Below are positions 55,374 through 58,844 of a DNA stretch of 58,844 nt, in pieces. The position numbers were made by a program, and so were the translations under genes. Within the stretch, counting starts at the first letter, position 1. Every line of letters begins with the position of its first letter. The stretch spans positions 1 to 58,844 of the forward strand of contig URGP01000014.1 of assembly GCA_900547395.1 (NCBI GenBank), given 5' to 3'. The DNA comes from an uncultured Opitutales bacterium (lineage in GTDB: Bacteria > Verrucomicrobiota > Verrucomicrobiia > Opitutales > Intestinicryptomonadaceae). Under the pieces are notes generated by a model that saw only the letters and a program-made list of their open reading frames with translations, did no database searches and had not been told where the DNA came from.

Positions 55374-58300
55374 ATGAAAAAACAGATAAAAAAAGTTTTG
55401 TTATTGGGTTCGGGCGCGCTGAAAATCGGCGAAGCCGGCGAATTCGACTATTCGGGAAGCCAGGCTTTGAAAGCCTTGAAAGAAGAGGGCATAGAAACGG
55501 TTTTGATAAACCCGAACATCGCGACGGTTCAGACGAGCGAAGGCATTGCCGACAGCATTTACTTTCTTCCTGTCACGCCTTATTTCGTGGAAAAAATCAT
55601 TGAGAAGGAGCGTCCCGACGGTGTTCTTTTGTCTTTCGGCGGGCAAACCGCGCTAAATTGCGGCGTTGAGCTTTTTAAAAGCGGTGTTTTTGAAAAATAC
55701 GGCGTCGAAGTTTTGGGGACTCCCGTGCAGACCATCATCGACACCGAAGACAGAGAGCTTTTCGTCAAAAAATTGGACGAAATAAGCGTAAAGAGCATCA
55801 AAAGCGAGGCTGTCGAAAACATTGAAGACGCCCGCCGCGCGGCAAAGAAGCTTGAATACCCCGTAATCATACGCGCCGCGTACGCTCTGGGTGGATTGGG
55901 TTCGGGATTTTGCGACAATGAGGAGGAATTGAATGTTCTTGCCGAAAAGGCGTTTTCATTCTCCCCTCAGGTTTTGGTGGAAAAAAGCTTGAAGGGCTGG
56001 AAAGAAATAGAATACGAAGTTGTGCGCGACAGGTTCGACAACTGCATTTGCGTCTGCAACATGGAAAATTTCGACCCTTTGGGTATCCATACGGGCGAAA
56101 GCATCGTTATCGCTCCGTCCCAGACCCTTTCAAATACCGACTTCCACAAGCTTCGCGAGCTTTCCATACGCATAGTGCGCCATTTGGGGATTGTGGGGGA
56201 ATGCAATGTGCAGTACGCCTACGACCCGATGTCGGAAGATTACAGGGTTATTGAAGTAAACGCGCGCCTTAGCCGCTCTTCGGCTCTCGCCTCGAAAGCC
56301 ACGGGTTATCCGCTTGCGTTTGTGGCGGCTAAGCTTGGATTGGGCTACGGGCTTTTCGAGCTTAAAAATTCGGTGACGAAAACAACAAGCGCGTTTTTTG
56401 AACCCGCGCTTGACTATGTTGTATGCAAAATTCCGCGCTGGGACTTGGGCAAATTCCACGGTGTTGCGCGCGAGCTTGGCTCTTCGATGAAGTCGGTGGG
56501 CGAGGTTATGGCAATCGGCAGGACTTTTGAAGAGGCAATCCAAAAGGGCTTGCGCATGATAGGGCAGGGAATGCACGGCTTTGTCGAAAACAAGGAGCTG
56601 CAAATTGCCGACATCGACAAGGCATTGCGCGAGCCGACCGACAACAGAATTTTTGCCATATCAAAGGCAATGCGCGCGGGCTACACTGTCGAAGAAATCC
56701 ATTCGCTTACCAAAATCGACAACTGGTTCTTGCAGAAGCTCCAAAACATTATGGATACTTCAAAGGAACTGCACGATTGGGCAGGTTCAAACCGCGGCTT
56801 GGTTGAAATACCAAAGCAGCTTTTGAAGAAAGCGAAAATACAGGGCTTTTCTGATTTTCAAATAGCAAGGGCAATCGGAATAGATTCCGACATGGAGCGG
56901 GCTATCTTGAAAGTCAGGGAATACCGCAAGAGCATCGGCATTGTTCCCGTTGTAAAGCAAATCGACACTCTTGCCGCGGAGTATCCCGCCAAGACAAACT
57001 ATTTGTATTTGACATACGGCGGAATTGCAAACGACGTAAAGTACCTCGGCGACAAAAAATCAATAGTGGTTTTAGGGTCGGGAGCTTACAGGATAGGCTC
57101 TTCCGTCGAGTTTGACTGGTGCGGCGTACAGGCTCTCAACACCATCAGAAAAGAGGGCTACCGCGCGGTGATGATAAACTATAACCCAGAAACCGTCTCG
57201 ACCGACTACGACGTTTGCGACCGCCTTTATTTCGACGAGCTTACTTTTGAGCGCGTCATGGACATCATCGAGCTTGAAAATCCGCATGGCGTGGTTCTTT
57301 CAACGGGCGGGCAAATCCCGAACAATTTGGCTCTCCGCCTCGACTCGCAAAACGTCAGGATTTTGGGAACTTCCGCCAAAAGCATAGACAACGCCGAAGA
57401 CCGCGACAAATTTTCCGCAATGCTCGACAGAATAGGCGTTGACCAGCCTGAATGGCGCGCGCTCACTTCGATGGAGGACATTGGCAAATTCATCGAAAAA
57501 GTGGGCTTCCCCGTGCTTGTGCGCCCGTCTTACGTTTTGAGCGGAGCTGCAATGAATGTATGTTCGAACCAAGAGGAGCTTGAACGCTTCTTGAAGCTTG
57601 CGGCGAACGTTTCAAAGGCGCATCCCGTTGTTGTAAGCCAATTCGTCGAGCATGCAAAGGAAGTTGAAATGGATGCCGTCGCAAAAGACGGGGAAATCAT
57701 AGCCTACGCAATAAGCGAGCATATCGAGTACGCGGGCGTGCATTCGGGGGACGCAACCATACAGTTTCCCCCGCAAAAACTTTACGTCGAAACTTTGCGC
57801 CGAATTAAGCGCATATCGCGCCAAATCGCAAGCGAGCTTAAAATTTCAGGGCCTTTCAACATACAGTATCTTGCCCGCGACAACGATATAAAGGTAATTG
57901 AATGCAACCTTAGGGCTTCGCGCTCTTTCCCGTTCGTAAGCAAGGTTTTGAAGCTCAACTTAATCGAGCTTGCCGCGAAAATAATGCTTGGCATTCCCGT
58001 TGAAAAGCCGAAGAAAAACTTGTTCGACTTGGATTACGTCGGCATTAAGGCGAGCCAGTTCTCATTCAACAGACTTCAAAAAGCCGACCCCGTTTTGGGG
58101 GTTGACATGGCGTCAACGGGCGAAGTCGGATGTCTTGGCGACGACACTTCGTGCGCGATTTTAAAGTCGATGCTATCCGTCGGATATAAGATTCCGCAGC
58201 ACAGCGTTTTGCTCTCAATGGGCAACGCAAAGCAGAAAGCGGATTTATTGGACGCCGCAAAAATCTTGAAGAAAAAGGGTCTTAAAATCTATGCCACGGG

Positions 58301-58598
58301 CGGATCTTCAAGGTTCTTGGCGGAAAACGGAATAGAAAACACCCTCGTTTTTTCGGGGTTGGACAAAAAGCCGAGCGCGCTTGACTTGCTTCACGAAAGG
58401 AAAATCGACATGGTTGTGAATATTCCCAAAAACTTGACTTCCGGCGAGCTTGACAACAGCTACCGAATAAGAAGGGCCGCCATCGACTTGAATATTCCGC
58501 TAATCACGAATGCCCGCCTTGCCGACGCTTTCATAACGGCGTTTTCGCAAATGCCGATTGAGAAAATCGCGATAAAATCATGGCAGGAGTACAAGTAG
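55374..58598 (+). CDS. carB: Carbamoyl-phosphate synthase large subunit
   Basis: Makes carbamoyl phosphate for pyrimidines and arginine. 1074 aa, complete: two homologous ATP-grasp halves (GSGALKIGEAGEFDYSG and GSGAYRIGSSVEFDWCG begin each), oligomerisation domain in the middle and a C-terminal MGS-like allosteric domain (GLKIYATGGSSRFL). No degenerate site was noticed. Confidence 0.97.
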   Translation: MKKQIKKVLLLGSGALKIGEAGEFDYSGSQALKALKEEGIETVLINPNIATVQTSEGIADSIYFLPVTPYFVEKIIEKERPDGVLLSFGGQTALNCGVELFKSGVFEKYGVEVLGTPVQTIIDTEDRELFVKKLDEISVKSIKSEAVENIEDARRAAKKLEYPVIIRAAYALGGLGSGFCDNEEELNVLAEKAFSFSPQVLVEKSLKGWKEIEYEVVRDRFDNCICVCNMENFDPLGIHTGESIVIAPSQTLSNTDFHKLRELSIRIVRHLGIVGECNVQYAYDPMSEDYRVIEVNARLSRSSALASKATGYPLAFVAAKLGLGYGLFELKNSVTKTTSAFFEPALDYVVCKIPRWDLGKFHGVARELGSSMKSVGEVMAIGRTFEEAIQKGLRMIGQGMHGFVENKELQIADIDKALREPTDNRIFAISKAMRAGYTVEEIHSLTKIDNWFLQKLQNIMDTSKELHDWAGSNRGLVEIPKQLLKKAKIQGFSDFQIARAIGIDSDMERAILKVREYRKSIGIVPVVKQIDTLAAEYPAKTNYLYLTYGGIANDVKYLGDKKSIVVLGSGAYRIGSSVEFDWCGVQALNTIRKEGYRAVMINYNPETVSTDYDVCDRLYFDELTFERVMDIIELENPHGVVLSTGGQIPNNLALRLDSQNVRILGTSAKSIDNAEDRDKFSAMLDRIGVDQPEWRALTSMEDIGKFIEKVGFPVLVRPSYVLSGAAMNVCSNQEELERFLKLAANVSKAHPVVVSQFVEHAKEVEMDAVAKDGEIIAYAISEHIEYAGVHSGDATIQFPPQKLYVETLRRIKRISRQIASELKISGPFNIQYLARDNDIKVIECNLRASRSFPFVSKVLKLNLIELAAKIMLGIPVEKPKKNLFDLDYVGIKASQFSFNRLQKADPVLGVDMASTGEVGCLGDDTSCAILKSMLSVGYKIPQHSVLLSMGNAKQKADLLDAAKILKKKGLKIYATGGSSRFLAENGIENTLVFSGLDKKPSALDLLHERKIDMVVNIPKNLTSGELDNSYRIRRAAIDLNIPLITNARLADAFITAFSQMPIEKIAIKSWQEYK

Positions 58599-58658
58599 GG
58601 CTTGCGCTTGAATTTAGGCAGGATTGAAATCCCAAATTTAAAAGACATAAAAAATGCC

Positions 58659-58687
58659 TTGACAAATTTTAAATTCGGCAGATTATT
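58659..58687 (+). promoter_or_regulatory. Promoter of tRNA-Ala
   Basis: TTGACA (58659-58664), 17 bp, then ATTATT (58682-58687). The predicted start is about 10 nt before the tRNA. Confidence 0.6.
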
Positions 58688-58702
58688 TGATGCTTAAATA
58701 TC

Positions 58703-58775
58703 GGGGTCGTAGCTCAGTTGGAAGAGCGCCAGAATCGCACTCTGGAGGTCGTGAGTTCGAGCCTCATCGGCTCCA
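58703..58775 (+). tRNA. tRNA-Ala (CGC anticodon)
   Basis: A full cloverleaf: acceptor GGGGTCG/CGGCTCC with the alanine identity pair G3-U70, D arm AGCTCAGTTGGAAGAGC, anticodon arm CCAGA-ATCGCAC-TCTGG with CGC (58736-58738), T loop TTCGAGC and discriminator A. The CCA end is not encoded, unlike the tRNA-Asn of this window. Confidence 0.95.
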
Positions 58776-58791
58776 TAAAAAAGCGGGATTT

Positions 58792-58844
58792 TGAACTGTA
58801 CCCCAAAATTCGGACAATAAAAAAAGCTGTGATAGGAGATTGCA
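58792..58844 (+). mobile_element. Left end of an IS3-family (IS150-like) insertion sequence, cut by window edge
   Basis: TGAACTGTACCCC followed by AAAATTCGGACA closely resembles the terminal inverted repeats of IS150-group elements (TGxACTGxxCCC...GGACA). Thirty bases on, a ribosome site (AGGAG) sits just before the final CA of the window, where the first transposase gene would begin. The rest lies outside. Confidence 0.6.

Overview
The window reads as a chromosome segment of a carbohydrate-degrading member of Verrucomicrobiota, probably Opitutales-like. The clues are a PEP-CTERM protein, type III glutamine synthetase, the LL-diaminopimelate aminotransferase route, a LacI regulator of the divergent Verrucomicrobia type, xylan use without SusC/SusD, and several exported proteins of no clear family. 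This placement is an inference; there is no rRNA in the window.

Positions 1-27600 form a glucuronoarabinoxylan utilisation region. From the left: a LacI regulator and araA; an exported aldose epimerase and a Tat-exported Gfo/Idh oxidoreductase; a four-gene operon (GH97, GPH sugar symporter, GH10 xylanase, cytoplasmic GH43); an exported vWA-like protein; two divergent exported GH43 enzymes; a PEP-CTERM protein; GH115 alpha-glucuronidase with a CE7 acetyl esterase; GH67 alpha-glucuronidase with GH95; and an ExuT-like hexuronate transporter. Together they debranch xylan (acetyl, arabinosyl, methylglucuronosyl, fucosyl/galactosyl groups), cut the backbone, import oligomers and uronates, and isomerise arabinose. 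An odd-length palindrome (ATTACWGTAAT, or TTTACWGTAAA) lies in nearly every promoter region here and looks like the operator of one regulon.

Positions 27600-38240 are a visibly AT-rich stretch of poorly known, mostly exported proteins. They include three unknown secreted proteins, a frameshifted DUF1573 gene, a 51-residue secreted Cys-rich peptide, two alpha/beta-hydrolase-like proteins (one frameshifted), an O-antigen-ligase-like membrane protein with a novel C-terminal domain, a rhodanese, a MauE/DoxX protein, a possible OB-fold protein and a large exported helical protein. Two promoters here share sequence. This is the best candidate for an undescribed system.

Positions 38500-58600 are core metabolism centred on nitrogen. 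On the minus strand lie glnK, amtB, glnN, dapL, a dapF whose two catalytic cysteines are both serine, pyrG and tRNA-Asn. On the plus strand lie gltB, gltD, a NifA-like sigma-54 activator, carA and carB. The 386-bp divergent region between glnK and gltB has a good sigma-54 promoter in each direction and two ACAAATTTGT palindromes between them, so the NifA-like protein probably drives both operons. The window ends with tRNA-Ala(CGC) and what looks like the left end of an IS3-family element, cut by the window edge.
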